Translations under genes and position numbers: made by a program
The notes under the pieces: generated by a model
Seen by the model: only the letters and a program-made list of their open reading frames with translations
What the model was told of the DNA's origin: nothing
Databases searched by the model: none
From: a virus
IMG/VR virus record: IMGVR_UViG_3300031951_011359
Span: 32,531-96,530 of that record
Reading direction: 5' to 3' (one strand)
Length of the DNA: 64,000 nt
Part shown: positions 40,334 through 50,446 of the stretch, one piece after another
Position numbering within the stretch: the stretch's first letter is position 1
How the letters are laid out: each line of letters begins with the position of its first letter

Positions 40334-41709
40334 TAAAATTTAAATCCTTCAAACGATTTTTTGGGTTTCTTGTCTTCATCATTATACTCGTCATCCTGTC
40401 CAGAGTCAAGTATATCTTTTTGTGCAGACTGTTCACAATCATAAAGTCTCATCTTTGCTCTGTCAATACCCACAATAAAACGCTTGTAGATCGTAGGGTC
40501 ATTGTATCGATTCTTCAATTGTTTCACCATAATCTGTCCCAACTGTTCAAGTTCTTCAGTGCTAATAAGGGCAAACATAAGATCAGCAGTAGCAGGGAGG
40601 CCAAAGGATTCACTAGTATCAGTAAGTTCAACATCACTATTACCGTAACCTGAACGAGTGGTCTGAGTAGCGGAGACAATTGGGACATTAAACTCAACTG
40701 CGAGTCCCCGAAGTTCTTCAGCAATCGCTTTAATATAAGAATATGAATTGACAGAAAGGTTCGACTTATACCTGCTGGAAGCACATATATTAAGGTAATC
40801 AATGAAAATAATATCAGGTCTAAATGACTTCTTAAGTGCCAACTCATTAAGCAATGCCTTAAAGTGTCCACTATGCGCTGATGCAGTGGGATACTCTTTA
40901 ATTATAAGTGTTCCTTGTGTCTTCTTAGACAGATTGGTTACTTTATTCTCGAACATTTGACGTGGGAGATCAACCAACGACTGAATCGGAGTATTGAGAA
41001 GGTTTGCATCAATCCTTTCCGCAATTCGTTCCTCTGCCATTTCAAGAGTGATATAGAGAACGGACCTGCCTTGCAGTAAGACGGAACTAGCCACATGGCA
41101 CATGAATAACGATTTCCCAACACCCGTGCCAGCCAGAGCGATGTTGAGAGTCTTATTAGGGAGACCACCCTTTGTGATTTTGTTGAAATATTCCAAATCA
41201 AACTCGATCTTATCTTCTTTACGATGATAAAAGTCATAACGTTCCTCATAGTTTTGAAGATAGTCGTGTCCGATATTATTATCAAAACTTACTGCAAGAG
41301 CATCCGAAAGAATGCTTGGAATGGCATCACGATTCTTATCTTTATTATTTCCATCAGCAATATGAATAGACTCCATGAGTGCCAAATAGATTGCACGATC
41401 ACGACACCACTTTTCGGTAGTGTCAAGCAACCACTGCTTTTCTACAGGAGAATCATTCAGAGACTTGTTGATATCTCGAATCTCTTTGATTTGATCTTCT
41501 GTCAAATCAGTGCGATTCTCTACCTCAATATTAAGTGCTTCGATGGTGATTGCCGAACCATACTTAACAATGAATTGAACAATCTCTTCAAAAATAACCT
41601 TCTCGGTCTTTTGCTCAAAATAATCTGGTTGAATGAAAGGTATGACCTTGCGTGAGTAGTCTTCATTAAATACTAGATTCCTAAGAATAGTTGTCTCAAT
41701 TCGTTCCAT
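40333..41709 (-). CDS. Replicative DNA helicase (T4 gp41-like)
   Basis: 458 residues, DnaB-type. Walker A AGTGVGKS and the following LYITLEMAEERIAERI are typical; IIFIDYLNIC is Walker B. Works with the gp61-like primase. Lies in the order gp43-uvsX-oxygenase-gp41, close to other T4-like cyanophages. Confidence 0.95.
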   Translation of the reverse strand: MERIETTILRNLVFNEDYSRKVIPFIQPDYFEQKTEKVIFEEIVQFIVKYGSAITIEALNIEVENRTDLTEDQIKEIRDINKSLNDSPVEKQWLLDTTEKWCRDRAIYLALMESIHIADGNNKDKNRDAIPSILSDALAVSFDNNIGHDYLQNYEERYDFYHRKEDKIEFDLEYFNKITKGGLPNKTLNIALAGTGVGKSLFMCHVASSVLLQGRSVLYITLEMAEERIAERIDANLLNTPIQSLVDLPRQMFENKVTNLSKKTQGTLIIKEYPTASAHSGHFKALLNELALKKSFRPDIIFIDYLNICASSRYKSNLSVNSYSYIKAIAEELRGLAVEFNVPIVSATQTTRSGYGNSDVELTDTSESFGLPATADLMFALISTEELEQLGQIMVKQLKNRYNDPTIYKRFIVGIDRAKMRLYDCEQSAQKDILDSGQDDEYNDEDKKPKKSFEGFKF

Positions 41710-42266
41710 TACTTATAATGCAAATAGGCACTCAAAATATACTTTGAACCACTCAAGGGTGGATTTCCCTTATGAGGAAACATCCATAGTGGTGGGAACA
41801 TTACTAGTGTTCCTTTTTTAGGTTGGATAGATAAGTCTCTAAAAACAGTCTCTCCCCCAGATTCTACATCATTCAAATACCACATGAAGGATAAAAATCT
41901 TCTTGCAGACTCATGATCAACAACATCAACATGTGTATCAAATCGATCTTCTCCATCAGGATTATACTTCTTTATACGAAATTGTTCAAGAGCATGTTCC
42001 TGTGGAAAAACCCTATCGTCAATAAATTCATAATACTTATCACGATACTCAAATATTTTTTTGATGATGTGATTATGAACTTGATTAACTTCTGAAGTGA
42101 GTTCTCGATTCTCAGTTAAATTGAATTGAGTGAAATTTGGTTTGCCCTGATTATTATGACGTTCATGTTTATCTGAGACTTGCTCAAATAAAGAAACTAG
42201 AAAGTCACAGATCTCAGACTCTAAAGCATTTTCATATAGATGAATGAGATCATTAAGTTCAACCAT
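41709..42266 (-). CDS. 2OG-Fe(II) oxygenase, prolyl-hydroxylase type
   Basis: 185 residues from ATG 42266, 8 bases into the uvsX end. FDTHVDVVD gives the HxD iron ligands, and [20 protein letters not shown] gives the distal His and the 2-oxoglutarate-binding residues. Common in cyanophages; substrate unknown. Confidence 0.88.
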   Translation of the reverse strand: MVELNDLIHLYENALESEICDFLVSLFEQVSDKHERHNNQGKPNFTQFNLTENRELTSEVNQVHNHIIKKIFEYRDKYYEFIDDRVFPQEHALEQFRIKKYNPDGEDRFDTHVDVVDHESARRFLSFMWYLNDVESGGETVFRDLSIQPKKGTLVMFPPLWMFPHKGNPPLSGSKYILSAYLHYK

Positions 42267-43260
42267 AACTAAATTCTTCTTTGGCAATTGCATCAAGTTT
42301 CTGCATCACTTCTTCGGTGAAATACTGATTAGGATTTCTCAGGATTTCTTTTGCATAAATTTTCTTGCCGTCCATCTCATAGCGACCCGCAACATTCTTC
42401 CAGAGTCCACCGAGTTCCCCGAGTTCCAGAAGACCATAATACCGATCAAGACCGCGCTCATCATAAAATAAACGGACTTCAACGTCTTTATTCTCCTTAC
42501 TTAAACGTGACTTAGCAGTCTTTGCCTTGATAATATTTCCGACCACTTCTGTTCCATCCTTCTCTTTTTTCTTACTGAGATATATGATAGAAGAAGCAGC
42601 ATACTTAAGACCACTGCCACCACCCATCTCTTTAGTAGGAACGTAAGCACCAATGACATCATAGGTATGGTTGGTAACAATCATTGGAATTTTTGCTTGT
42701 CCAAGTTTAAGAGTAAGCATACGGAATGCACCTTTAATGAGTTGAGATTTAGTCATGTCCCGAACTTCTTTATCATTCAGAGCATCATTAATCTCCTTAC
42801 TCGTGGAAAGCATTCCCAAAGAGTCTAGCACAAAAATACAAGGTTTACGTTCTGCTTCTGGTTTTTTCATATACATATCCACTGCTTTGAGTGCCGTTCC
42901 ACGAAACTCTTCTACGGTGACAACATTAACCACGACAAGACGAGAAGTATCAATTCCACGAGATTCTAAAAGAGATTTAGTGATAGCAGCCTCAGTATCA
43001 AAGTAGAGACAATAACCATCGGGGTGAGTATCGAGAAAATTCTTAACCACAGCGAGAGAGAAGAAAGTCTTTCCAGTAGAAGACTCTCCAGCAATAGCAG
43101 TAATCTTATTCCCAGATACACCACCAAATATGCTACCTGAAACCAGTGCATTAAAAATGTACGAACCCGTGTCAACATAAGTTTCAGTCTCATCAATATC
43201 GGAAGCAAGTTGAGTATACTCACCACCAATTTCTTTTACAATATCTTTAAGAAAGTCCAT
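42259..43260 (-). CDS. uvsX: UvsX RecA-like recombinase
   Basis: 333 residues. Walker A GESSTGKT, Walker B-like [10 protein letters not shown], and [12 protein letters not shown] mark the RecA/UvsX family. It performs strand exchange for recombination-dependent replication. Start overlaps the gp43 stop (TGATG). Confidence 0.95.
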   Translation of the reverse strand: MDFLKDIVKEIGGEYTQLASDIDETETYVDTGSYIFNALVSGSIFGGVSGNKITAIAGESSTGKTFFSLAVVKNFLDTHPDGYCLYFDTEAAITKSLLESRGIDTSRLVVVNVVTVEEFRGTALKAVDMYMKKPEAERKPCIFVLDSLGMLSTSKEINDALNDKEVRDMTKSQLIKGAFRMLTLKLGQAKIPMIVTNHTYDVIGAYVPTKEMGGGSGLKYAASSIIYLSKKKEKDGTEVVGNIIKAKTAKSRLSKENKDVEVRLFYDERGLDRYYGLLELGELGGLWKNVAGRYEMDGKKIYAKEILRNPNQYFTEEVMQKLDAIAKEEFSYG

Positions 43261-45761
43261 CAGGAAAAAAATAATTCAAGGTTTACTGTTTTTTCTACAT
43301 TCCACCCAATCGCATCAAGAATAGATTTGAGAGGATCTACAAAACTCTTTTCAAATTGTAGTTCATAGTCAATGTATTTGTCAAGACCAAGTTCTTTGGG
43401 AAAATCTTGGATGAAAGAGATTACATTTTCTTGAATAATATTTGGTTTTTTCAAGAAAATAAACTTAACTTTCTCACCATTATTAATAAGTGAATATTTA
43501 TTAGTCAGTTTTTTCTCCTTTACATAATGATTAAAAAGAAGTGCTCCGCGAATATGAATTGGAGTTTTGGGCGCATAAATTGTTGATGATGCAGAATACT
43601 TACGAACATCTGAAGCAGTTCTTGGAAAAGCAATTTGTTCTGGAGGGAGTGCTTTAAATTCTTTACGGCACTTTTCAATAAAGTCAATTACATCCTCCTC
43701 AGTTCCGCTCATCATAAGTTTTAACCCATCCTTAATCATTTGACGACAAGGGGCAGGAGTTGAAGACTTAACTGCCTCAATACCCATCATTTTGAGTTTA
43801 GGTTCTTCATAGCGAACACCTTCACTGTCCCAGACATTCAGGATATAGCGTTTCTTCGCAGTCCAGATTCCACGTTCAGCAATGTTCTCACGCTTCATCT
43901 GCATTTTCTGATCATAAGCATTCACATACTCGGCCAGTTCTTGGTAGCAACCTTCAATATACTTTTCAAGTTCCACCTTACAGATCTTATCAAGGAACGA
44001 AACAACGCCTTCAGTAGTTTTCTCTCTTCCTTCGTATACACGATCAACCAAAGGACCCATATTGAGATAGATAGAATCAGTATCTGAAGCAATAACATAA
44101 TCGACACCATCAGTTTTAAGAATCTTGTTTAGATAAGCATTCATCTTGTTCTCAATCCAACGGATAGAAACCTGACCAGACAAGGTGATTGCCTCAGCGT
44201 TTGCTAATTTGTAATATCGAAAATACTGGTTACCGATAGCACCATAAGCAGAGTTAAGTTGAATCTTCCTTGCCATCTGAATGTTATTACACCTGGCAAT
44301 CTCCTTTTCAAGTTCCTTTGTTTTTTTCTTTTCATACTCTTGCTTTGCAGCGAGCATTTTCTTTTTATAGATGGTGCGATCTTCATAAATTTTTTGCATC
44401 AATTCGGGCAAAAATCCACGCACATCCTTTCGGAACATTGCACCATTCGCACAAACAGACTTGTCCTTATACAGTTCAAATGTAATTTCTTGATTAAGAA
44501 TCTTATCAACAGTTACAGTCGGATGCCTCTCCTCCAGAAGAGTTTCTGGTGAAATATTGTACTGCATAATGAGATGAGGATACAGGGAGTTAAGATCAAA
44601 AGAGACAACCCAATCATACTTCCCTGGAATCGGTTCTTTAACATAAGCACCTGCATACTTAGAATCTTTATCTGAACGTTCTTTTGGAGGAATTACAATG
44701 TTCCTCTTCTTCAAATAGTTATAGATGATAGTATCCCACATCCGTACTTGTGAAAACACATCCGCATAGTTTGCTTTAGCATCATAAGCCATTGTGATCG
44801 CAAGTTCAATCAGTTTCATCTTGTCTTCCAAACGGTCAACAAGTTCTACGTCAACGATGTTGTATTCTACAAACTTCTGCCATCCTTTAGTATAAAAATC
44901 TTTAAATGTATCAAACTCAGAGTGATCTAATTTTTGTTGCCCAAGTTCTACATTAGCAATGTGATCAAGGCGATAAGATTCTTGATTGGTGTAAGTAAAT
45001 TTTTTATAAAGATTTAAATAATCAAGTTGAGTAATTCCACCAACATCATAAGAGATATGCTTACGACCAGAAATGTAAACTTCAGTTTCTGTTACAAGTC
45101 CCCATGGAGAAATACGTTTCATAAGTTTTTCACCTAGAACACGATCTAGACGACGAACAAGATATGGAATATCATACATCTCACTATTCCATCCAGTCAC
45201 AACTTCTGGCGTGTTGGTTTCAATCATCCACCAGTTGATGAAATCGGTAAGAAGATCATACTCACTTGAAAATGCACGATATTCAACATTCTTTTGCTTA
45301 TTGTTAAAAGTACCTTGACCCCAAGTGCGAATCTTTTTAGAAGAATAATCTTGAATGGTAATTAGTAGAACCTCTTCAGCAGCAGACTCCACATCAGGGA
45401 ATCCATTTTCAGATGCAACTTCAATATCAAGAGTAGTAACTTTGATTTTACTAATATCAAACTTTAATTCTTCTTCAGGATACATCTCAGAAATATATTG
45501 ATAGATATATCCAGTGTTCCCATATATTTTAAAGTTTTCTACACCCTCATACTTCTTAATAAACTCACGACAGTCACGCACAGAACCAGGTTCGATTGCT
45601 TCTACATAATCTCCATTCAGAGTCTGATATTTAGTTTTTTTATTTGAAGGGACAAAAAGAGTCGGGTTAAACTTCTCACGTGTCATGAAGTGTTTTCCAT
45701 CTTCATAACCACGAATCAAGAAGTGATCCCCGACCATCTGTACATTTGTATAAAATCGCAT
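43260..45761 (-). CDS. Family B DNA polymerase (T4 gp43-like)
   Basis: 833 residues, complete. Exonuclease motif [13 protein letters not shown] (DxE) near residue 110; polymerase motif [12 protein letters not shown]; motif B with [10 protein letters not shown]; motif [10 protein letters not shown]. No intein, split or frameshift is seen. Loads on the gp45 clamp. Confidence 0.97.
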   Translation of the reverse strand: MRFYTNVQMVGDHFLIRGYEDGKHFMTREKFNPTLFVPSNKKTKYQTLNGDYVEAIEPGSVRDCREFIKKYEGVENFKIYGNTGYIYQYISEMYPEEELKFDISKIKVTTLDIEVASENGFPDVESAAEEVLLITIQDYSSKKIRTWGQGTFNNKQKNVEYRAFSSEYDLLTDFINWWMIETNTPEVVTGWNSEMYDIPYLVRRLDRVLGEKLMKRISPWGLVTETEVYISGRKHISYDVGGITQLDYLNLYKKFTYTNQESYRLDHIANVELGQQKLDHSEFDTFKDFYTKGWQKFVEYNIVDVELVDRLEDKMKLIELAITMAYDAKANYADVFSQVRMWDTIIYNYLKKRNIVIPPKERSDKDSKYAGAYVKEPIPGKYDWVVSFDLNSLYPHLIMQYNISPETLLEERHPTVTVDKILNQEITFELYKDKSVCANGAMFRKDVRGFLPELMQKIYEDRTIYKKKMLAAKQEYEKKKTKELEKEIARCNNIQMARKIQLNSAYGAIGNQYFRYYKLANAEAITLSGQVSIRWIENKMNAYLNKILKTDGVDYVIASDTDSIYLNMGPLVDRVYEGREKTTEGVVSFLDKICKVELEKYIEGCYQELAEYVNAYDQKMQMKRENIAERGIWTAKKRYILNVWDSEGVRYEEPKLKMMGIEAVKSSTPAPCRQMIKDGLKLMMSGTEEDVIDFIEKCRKEFKALPPEQIAFPRTASDVRKYSASSTIYAPKTPIHIRGALLFNHYVKEKKLTNKYSLINNGEKVKFIFLKKPNIIQENVISFIQDFPKELGLDKYIDYELQFEKSFVDPLKSILDAIGWNVEKTVNLELFFS

Positions 45762-46015
45762 TATGCAGTTAGTTCAAGATACTTTTCAACAATTTCTGGT
45801 TTTGGATCCACAATAGTCAAAATACTATCAGAATGAATCATCATTTCTCTTTGTTCAGTTACATTTGGCCAAGGAGTTAAATTGCCTTCAGTATCAATGA
45901 GATATGGATTAATGAGTTTACAATCTGGTTCGCCAAGTTCAGAACCAACTTCAATAATTTCAGTTACAATTACGTTATCAACTTTCAGTAAAAGACACTT
46001 GATTGTCTTGTCCAT
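45761..46015 (-). CDS. Small LSm-like protein, 84 residues
   Basis: Beta-rich start with CLLLKVDNVIVTEIIEVG, resembling the following gene's KSGETVISDIKE block. I suspect a small barrel fold of LSm type, as proposed for similar phage proteins, but cannot confirm it. Overlaps both neighbours. Confidence 0.6.
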   Translation of the reverse strand: MDKTIKCLLLKVDNVIVTEIIEVGSELGEPDCKLINPYLIDTEGNLTPWPNVTEQREMMIHSDSILTIVDPKPEIVEKYLELTA

Positions 46016-46310
46016 TTACTTTCTCCTCATACATTTTTTTAATTGTCTGAATGGGTTCTACAATAGCAATAGCCCAATCACGTGGAACAGGAATTTGATC
46101 ATCACTGGTAAGTATAATCCATGGAGATAAAGATACCTCTAAGTCTCCATGTGGATTTTCATTTTCTTCCACCAACAAAATTGTTTTACGAGTTTCTACT
46201 TTATGTGGATTTGTAAATAGATATCCACATAGTTTTTCATCAGAAATCAATTCTTTGATGTCAGAAATTACTGTTTCACCAGATTTCAATAATGCTAACT
46301 TAATTGACAT
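45978..46310 (-). CDS. Small LSm-like protein, 110 residues
   Basis: Starts MSIKLALLKSGETVISDIKE; then GYLFTNPHKVE and SPWIILTSDDQIPVPRDW, a pattern shared with the 62742-63149 protein. Mostly beta with a helical end. RNA binding is conceivable but not shown. Confidence 0.65.
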   Translation of the reverse strand: MSIKLALLKSGETVISDIKELISDEKLCGYLFTNPHKVETRKTILLVEENENPHGDLEVSLSPWIILTSDDQIPVPRDWAIAIVEPIQTIKKMYEEKVNGQDNQVSFTES

Positions 46311-46343
46311 TGTTTTGATTTTCCTCCATACATTATACCAAGA

Positions 46344-46384
46344 AAAATGGGAGGCGTCAACTGGTTTTTGCCAGTTGCCTCCCT
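46344..46384 (-). terminator. Strong terminator after the 59-residue tag protein
   Basis: GGGAGGC..CAACTGG pairs with CCAGTTG..CCTCCC over a 6-base loop, with two extra bases bulged on one side; ATTTTT follows on the minus strand. Confidence 0.8.
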
Positions 46385-46408
46385 AGCGCCGACGATATTC
46401 AAAAGTAT

Positions 46409-46588
46409 TTAGTCTCCACCAGAATCACCAGAAGAACCACCAGAACCACTATCAGTATCTAAAGCACATACTTTCTTTTTTGGTGCCATAGCATACTTTA
46501 CAGTTCTACCATAACAATTTTCTTTGGTTTGTAAAGGTGGATTACCAAAATCACCTACCTTTTCCATAAACTGCTGAAAAGTTTTCAT
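46409..46588 (-). CDS. 59-residue late protein with capsid-targeting-like N-terminus
   Basis: Begins MKTFQQFMEK, very close to the T4 capsid-targeting peptide and to the two larger tagged proteins. The middle has KENCYGRTVKYAMAPKKK and the tail is Ser/Gly/Asp-rich. No (L/I)xE cleavage site follows the tag. A CTAAATAA late box lies 15 bases upstream and a strong terminator downstream. A minimal internal protein is the inference. Confidence 0.7.
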   Translation of the reverse strand: MKTFQQFMEKVGDFGNPPLQTKENCYGRTVKYAMAPKKKVCALDTDSGSGGSSGDSGGD

Positions 46589-46602
46589 CTGGCGTTTTTC
46601 TT

Positions 46603-46610
46603 TTATTTAG
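46603..46610 (-). promoter_or_regulatory. Late-type CTAAATAA box
   Basis: Overlaps the hsp20 stop codon and sits 15 bases before the 59-residue tagged gene. Confidence 0.6.
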
Positions 46611-47041
46611 AGATAGTCTTTCCTAGTATGATGTTCCGGAATTACTTTCCCAAGTACGATCCGTAGAAGTCCGTCTTCAAATGTGACTTCCCTGACTTCT
46701 GTGTCGTCGGATAAAGTCCACGCTCGTTTAAAACTTCTGCTAGCCACTCCCTTGTGGATAAACGTCCTATCCGATTCGGAATCTGTTTTTTGTCCTTCGA
46801 CAAAAAGTTTTCCATATTCTGTGAAAACATTAACCTCTCCCTTCTTAAATCCTGCAAGTGCAATTTCTAAATGCGACTCAACATTATTTACCTGAACAAG
46901 GTTATATGGCGGGTAATTTGTTGTAGTTTCGTGAAGATTAAATAAACGATCAAAATATTCGTCCATTCCAATACTATTGCGAGTAATCCTCTCCATCAGA
47001 GCAGGAAGATCAGCAGCAGTATATCTTGTGATACTGGTCAT
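46607..47041 (-). CDS. Small heat-shock protein (Hsp20)
   Basis: 144 residues. A short N-terminal arm, an alpha-crystallin domain (about 40-135) with YNLVQVNNVESHLEIALAGF and the A-x-x-x-G-L-like VTFEDGLLRIVL. An ATP-independent chaperone, common in cyanophages. A GGAGC ribosome site and TATAAT-like box lie upstream after the regA terminator. Confidence 0.93.
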   Translation of the reverse strand: MTSITRYTAADLPALMERITRNSIGMDEYFDRLFNLHETTTNYPPYNLVQVNNVESHLEIALAGFKKGEVNVFTEYGKLFVEGQKTDSESDRTFIHKGVASRSFKRAWTLSDDTEVREVTFEDGLLRIVLGKVIPEHHTRKDYL

Positions 47042-47115
47042 TATTGTAGCTCCTTAAAAAGCGAGTTTGTTTGTGTGGACCCTTACGGCATCCGTATATA
47101 ATTATACTAGATCAT

Positions 47116-47141
47116 AAAAAAAGACGGGTAGGAAACCCGTC
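47116..47141 (-). terminator. Terminator after regA
   Basis: GACGGGT-TTCCT-ACCCGTC followed by seven T on the minus strand. The minus TATAAT-like box after it probably drives hsp20. Confidence 0.82.
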
Positions 47142-47147
47142 CTATTT

Positions 47148-47588
47148 TTATTCGGTATCCTCTACCTTTTTCTTCTTTGCACCAATATTATATTTAGTTT
47201 CTAAAATCCAATCTCCCTTGTCCTTATAGGCGAGAACCTTGATCTGGTTCAGAGGAGCAATATCTTGAATCTTAGTCAGATCTACAATTTCAATCAAACC
47301 CCAATCTGCAAGAAGTTGGGCAATACGATTACGACGCTGAACATCATTCACAGTCAAGTTAGCATGTTTACCATCAAGAGCAAACAGTTCCTTAAAGTGA
47401 ACGAGATAATATCTACCTTGCTTGTGCAGAATATGGCAAGACTGATAGATTTTCTTTTCCTTTCTTGAAGCAACTCCGATACGGGTCAAAGTCTCACGAA
47501 CCTTTAGAAAATCATCAGGTTCATTGAGAATCACTTCCACCATTTGGTCGGGCGTCCACTTCACTTCAGGTTCTTGAACTACACTCAT
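47148..47588 (-). CDS. regA: RegA translational repressor
   Basis: 146 residues. EPDDFLKVRETLTRIGVASR, IYQSCHILHKQGRYYLVHFK and LLADWGLIEIV match T4 RegA along the chain. RegA binds start regions of early mRNAs to stop their translation. Position after gp62 is the same as in T4. Confidence 0.95.
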   Translation of the reverse strand: MSVVQEPEVKWTPDQMVEVILNEPDDFLKVRETLTRIGVASRKEKKIYQSCHILHKQGRYYLVHFKELFALDGKHANLTVNDVQRRNRIAQLLADWGLIEIVDLTKIQDIAPLNQIKVLAYKDKGDWILETKYNIGAKKKKVEDTE

Positions 47589-47965
47589 TTTGTTCCTCCA
47601 GTTTCAAATTTCGATTTAATAAAATTAAGTTGTTCTTTAGTAAGAATCCTCAAAGCTTGTTTTGCCTTTTCATTACTATAACCATAATAACGTTTGACAT
47701 AATCAAGGTCTTTGATTTTATCTTGTCGGAGCCAGGGAGAAAATCTCTTCTTTTTCCTCAGACTATTTATAAAAAAGTCATATTGCATCTTTTTTGGGAG
47801 GAAATGATATTGATTCATTTCATTCGCAAACATTACACAATCAATATGCCCAGATAGACAACGATTGATAACATACGGAGGATATTCCTTCTCAAGCGAA
47901 GGGTCTTCTTCAATCAGATTCTGTTTGGTCTGATTGATCGAGTTTAACCAGTCCTTCAATTCCAT
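47585..47965 (-). CDS. Clamp-loader small subunit (T4 gp62-like)
   Basis: 126 residues from ATG 47965 (MELKDWLNSINQTKQN). YPPYVINRCLSGHIDCVMFAN and PKKMQYDFFINSLRKKKRFS are conserved gp62 blocks. It overlaps the end of the methylase gene by 56 bases, so the methylase sits between gp44 and gp62. Confidence 0.9.
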   Translation of the reverse strand: MELKDWLNSINQTKQNLIEEDPSLEKEYPPYVINRCLSGHIDCVMFANEMNQYHFLPKKMQYDFFINSLRKKKRFSPWLRQDKIKDLDYVKRYYGYSNEKAKQALRILTKEQLNFIKSKFETGGTK

Positions 47966-48782
47966 AATTAAATAGCAGTAATTCTTTACGGGTTTTTTGT
48001 TCTCGCATATATTCACCAACAGAACGCATTGTATAAGTCAGATCAAACTCAGCAGCATTCCAGTTCTTGAATCGATTCTTTACAAGTTGGTCAGAATTAT
48101 AACTTACCAATTGATCCATATTATTAGAATCACAATCAGCAGCAAACTTATCGTGATCAAATCCTTTGTGCATTGATCCTTTGTGCCCATAGAGATTATC
48201 CTTAATGTCATAAGGAGGATCGAGATACATAAAAGCACCCTTGTTTCCATCCATCAGATAATCATACGAATAGTTAGTTATACGCCAGTTTTTGATTAGT
48301 TCAGAATACGCAGGCAGTTTTTCAATCCCTCGCATAGAGAAGTTGGCGTTGGATGCTTGTGGTGAAAATGATGAACTCTCTGTGAGACCGCTGAAAGAGC
48401 ACTTATTGACAACATAAAAAGCCACAGCACGATCAAAGTTTGACACAGTTTTGTCATTGATCCGTTCCTTTGATTGGAGGAAAAGTTCTTTTGATTTATC
48501 TGGAGTATTATTTGCGTTCTTTAAATCAACAAGTTCACTTTTCAAATCATACCCAAACATCTGAAGTTGCTGCCAGAAGTTTACCAGTGGTTCATACAAA
48601 TCATTCACCCAAATATCTAGGCTGGGATATTTCTTAGTGATATGAATCGCAACACTTCCTCCACCAAGAAATGGTTCTCGGAACTCATCATAGTTGCGAA
48701 GGTCTGGAAAGTAAGGATCCATCTTGACGCAAGCACGAGACTTGCCGCCTGGATAACGAAGAGGTGTTTTAAGAGATTTCAT
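47910..48782 (-). CDS. N6-adenine DNA methyltransferase (Dam/D12 class)
   Basis: 290 residues. LRYPGGKSRA at the N-terminus, REPFLGGGSVAIHI (SAM binding), and YLDPPYDIK (DPPY catalytic motif) are complete. It would methylate adenine in a site such as GATC. It lies inside the gp44-gp62 block and next to a candidate nuclease, suggesting a restriction-modification pair or protection of phage DNA. Confidence 0.92.
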   Translation of the reverse strand: MKSLKTPLRYPGGKSRACVKMDPYFPDLRNYDEFREPFLGGGSVAIHITKKYPSLDIWVNDLYEPLVNFWQQLQMFGYDLKSELVDLKNANNTPDKSKELFLQSKERINDKTVSNFDRAVAFYVVNKCSFSGLTESSSFSPQASNANFSMRGIEKLPAYSELIKNWRITNYSYDYLMDGNKGAFMYLDPPYDIKDNLYGHKGSMHKGFDHDKFAADCDSNNMDQLVSYNSDQLVKNRFKNWNAAEFDLTYTMRSVGEYMREQKTRKELLLFNYGIEGLVKLDQSDQTESD

Positions 48783-49309
48783 TGCACACTTTCAATAAAG
48801 TTCATTATAAGTTTATCCTTTTCCTGAAAATAATTTTTATTAGAAGAAGGACCGCCATTTAAGAAAAAATGTTCTGGTCCAGGATCACAACTGGCGGTAA
48901 GATCATTGCTACCAGATTTTCTAATATTATATAACATTGATCCAGGAACACAACAAGCTTTTAATTTATCTGGATCACTAAAAATATAGTAATCTGCTGG
49001 AATAAAATTTGATACATCTTTATCTTTTCCTCTACCATTTTTTACAACCACCCCCCTTACTGCTGTCTCAGACTTATTCCCAAAGGTTACTTTTTTAGAC
49101 TCATATGTAGTATTATTTCTATCTACCAAATCCCTCCCAGTTAAATTAACTCTTCGAAGATTTCCATTACTATATGCTTCATACGCTAACTCAATCATCC
49201 TACCAACATCAAAATATTGAGTTGGATCAGTATTTCCTGTTAGGGTAGAAAGAAGTTTGGATAATTTATCTATCTCAATAACTTTCAAGAAATCAATTTT
49301 TGTTTTCAT
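48779..49309 (-). CDS. Putative restriction-endonuclease-like protein
   Basis: 176 residues, coupled to the methylase by a 4-base overlap. The stretch GRDLVD...YESKKVTFG resembles a PD-(D/E)xK core with Asp and ESK about ten residues apart, after a helical N-terminus. Two CC and CD cysteines lie later. No exact family is recognised; the call rests on motif and methylase neighbour. Confidence 0.5.
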   Translation of the reverse strand: MKTKIDFLKVIEIDKLSKLLSTLTGNTDPTQYFDVGRMIELAYEAYSNGNLRRVNLTGRDLVDRNNTTYESKKVTFGNKSETAVRGVVVKNGRGKDKDVSNFIPADYYIFSDPDKLKACCVPGSMLYNIRKSGSNDLTASCDPGPEHFFLNGGPSSNKNYFQEKDKLIMNFIESVQ

Positions 49310-49505
49310 AATCTTTAGGATGATACTTCAAATATTCAAAGAAGGTAAGTTTCATTTCTTTCTGCGTCATACCACAATGCTTTGCAGCAGCAGGAAGAGT
49401 CAGTTTAGCACGAAACAAACCTTCGTTTGCCTCCTTTACATTTTCGGGAGTTGTCTTTACAGGTTCTTCTTTTAGAACTTTGTAGTCTATTTTATATAGA
49501 TTCAT
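49293..49505 (-). CDS. 70-residue HTH-like hypothetical protein
   Basis: LTLPAAAKHCGMTQKEMKLT resembles a helix-turn-helix. Overlaps the candidate nuclease start by 17 bases and gp44's stop by 4. Could be DNA-binding; common in cyanophages beside gp44, role unknown. Confidence 0.7.
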   Translation of the reverse strand: MNLYKIDYKVLKEEPVKTTPENVKEANEGLFRAKLTLPAAAKHCGMTQKEMKLTFFEYLKYHPKDYENKN

Positions 49506-50446
49506 CGGAACTCACACTCCACCATAATTTCAGTTAATGCTGCTAGGAGGTTAATTTCTTGGTCAGCCACGAACGCACATTGGTATTGATACTTAGCAAT
49601 AACAAGAACGGCAGCAGGGATAGATTGGGGAAGTAAGCAATCATAAGTGGCGTCGTAAACCCTGCGAAGAAGACTAGAAGCATCGTTGTCCAAGTTGGAG
49701 ACCACCCACTTTCGGACTTCAGAAAAGTTCTTATCTTTGAGATTTTTAATAAGTTCATTTACAGAGATGTCTGAGAAAGATGCAAGAATGCCTGAGTCGA
49801 TTTTTCCTCCTGTAGAATACCTCTGGCATTCGTTGAGGACCCTACGAAAATCTGGGAAGTGTTTTGTGACAAGTTCAACAACAACCTTTTCATCGTACTC
49901 AATTTTCTCCTGATCCAAGATTTGAAGAACTCTTTTGAAGAAACTTCCTGCAAGTTGTTGTTTCTGCTTCCCTTTAATAGTAAAATCAATGACCGCACAT
50001 CGGGAATGGAGAGGTTCAATAATCTTGTTCTTGTAGTTACAGGTGAAGATGAATCGGCAGTTGTTATAAAATGCCTCAATATTCGCCCGTAGTAGGAGTT
50101 GAACATCATTACCGGTATTGTCTGCTTCGTCAATGATGATGACTTTGTGTTTAGAAGATCCCGTAAGTGAGACGGTCGAAGCGAAGTTCTTTGCTTGGTT
50201 TCGTACAGTATCCAGGAAACGTCCTTCGTCGGATCCGTTGATGACATAATAATCTGCCCCCAATTCATTACATAATGCTTTTGCGATTGTAGTTTTACCA
50301 ATACCAGGAGGTCCTGCAAGAAGAAGATTTGGAATCTCACCCTTCTCTACAAACTCCTTGAATGTTTTTTTAGTATCATCGGGAAGAATACAATCCTCAA
50401 TTACTTGAGGACGGTACTTTTCCACAAAAAGAAATTCACTTGCCAT
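49502..50446 (-). CDS. Clamp-loader large subunit (T4 gp44-like)
   Basis: About 314 residues from ATG 50446 (MASEFLFVEKYRP); a TTG upstream is less likely. Walker A GPPGIGKT, Walker B IIIDEAD and an arginine-finger-type HSRCAV are present. AAA+ ATPase that loads gp45 on DNA with gp62. Confidence 0.95.
   Translation of the reverse strand: MASEFLFVEKYRPQVIEDCILPDDTKKTFKEFVEKGEIPNLLLAGPPGIGKTTIAKALCNELGADYYVINGSDEGRFLDTVRNQAKNFASTVSLTGSSKHKVIIIDEADNTGNDVQLLLRANIEAFYNNCRFIFTCNYKNKIIEPLHSRCAVIDFTIKGKQKQQLAGSFFKRVLQILDQEKIEYDEKVVVELVTKHFPDFRRVLNECQRYSTGGKIDSGILASFSDISVNELIKNLKDKNFSEVRKWVVSNLDNDASSLLRRVYDATYDCLLPQSIPAAVLVIAKYQYQCAFVADQEINLLAALTEIMVECEFR

Noticed and set aside
43260-45761. Possible intein or intron in DNA polymerase
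   Set aside because: All polymerase motifs occur in one uninterrupted frame of normal length.
47763-47775. Minus-strand TATAAATA inside the gp62 coding region
   Set aside because: It is an exact late box but lies mid-gene, and the downstream regA is an early gene; could be chance in AT-rich coding sequence.
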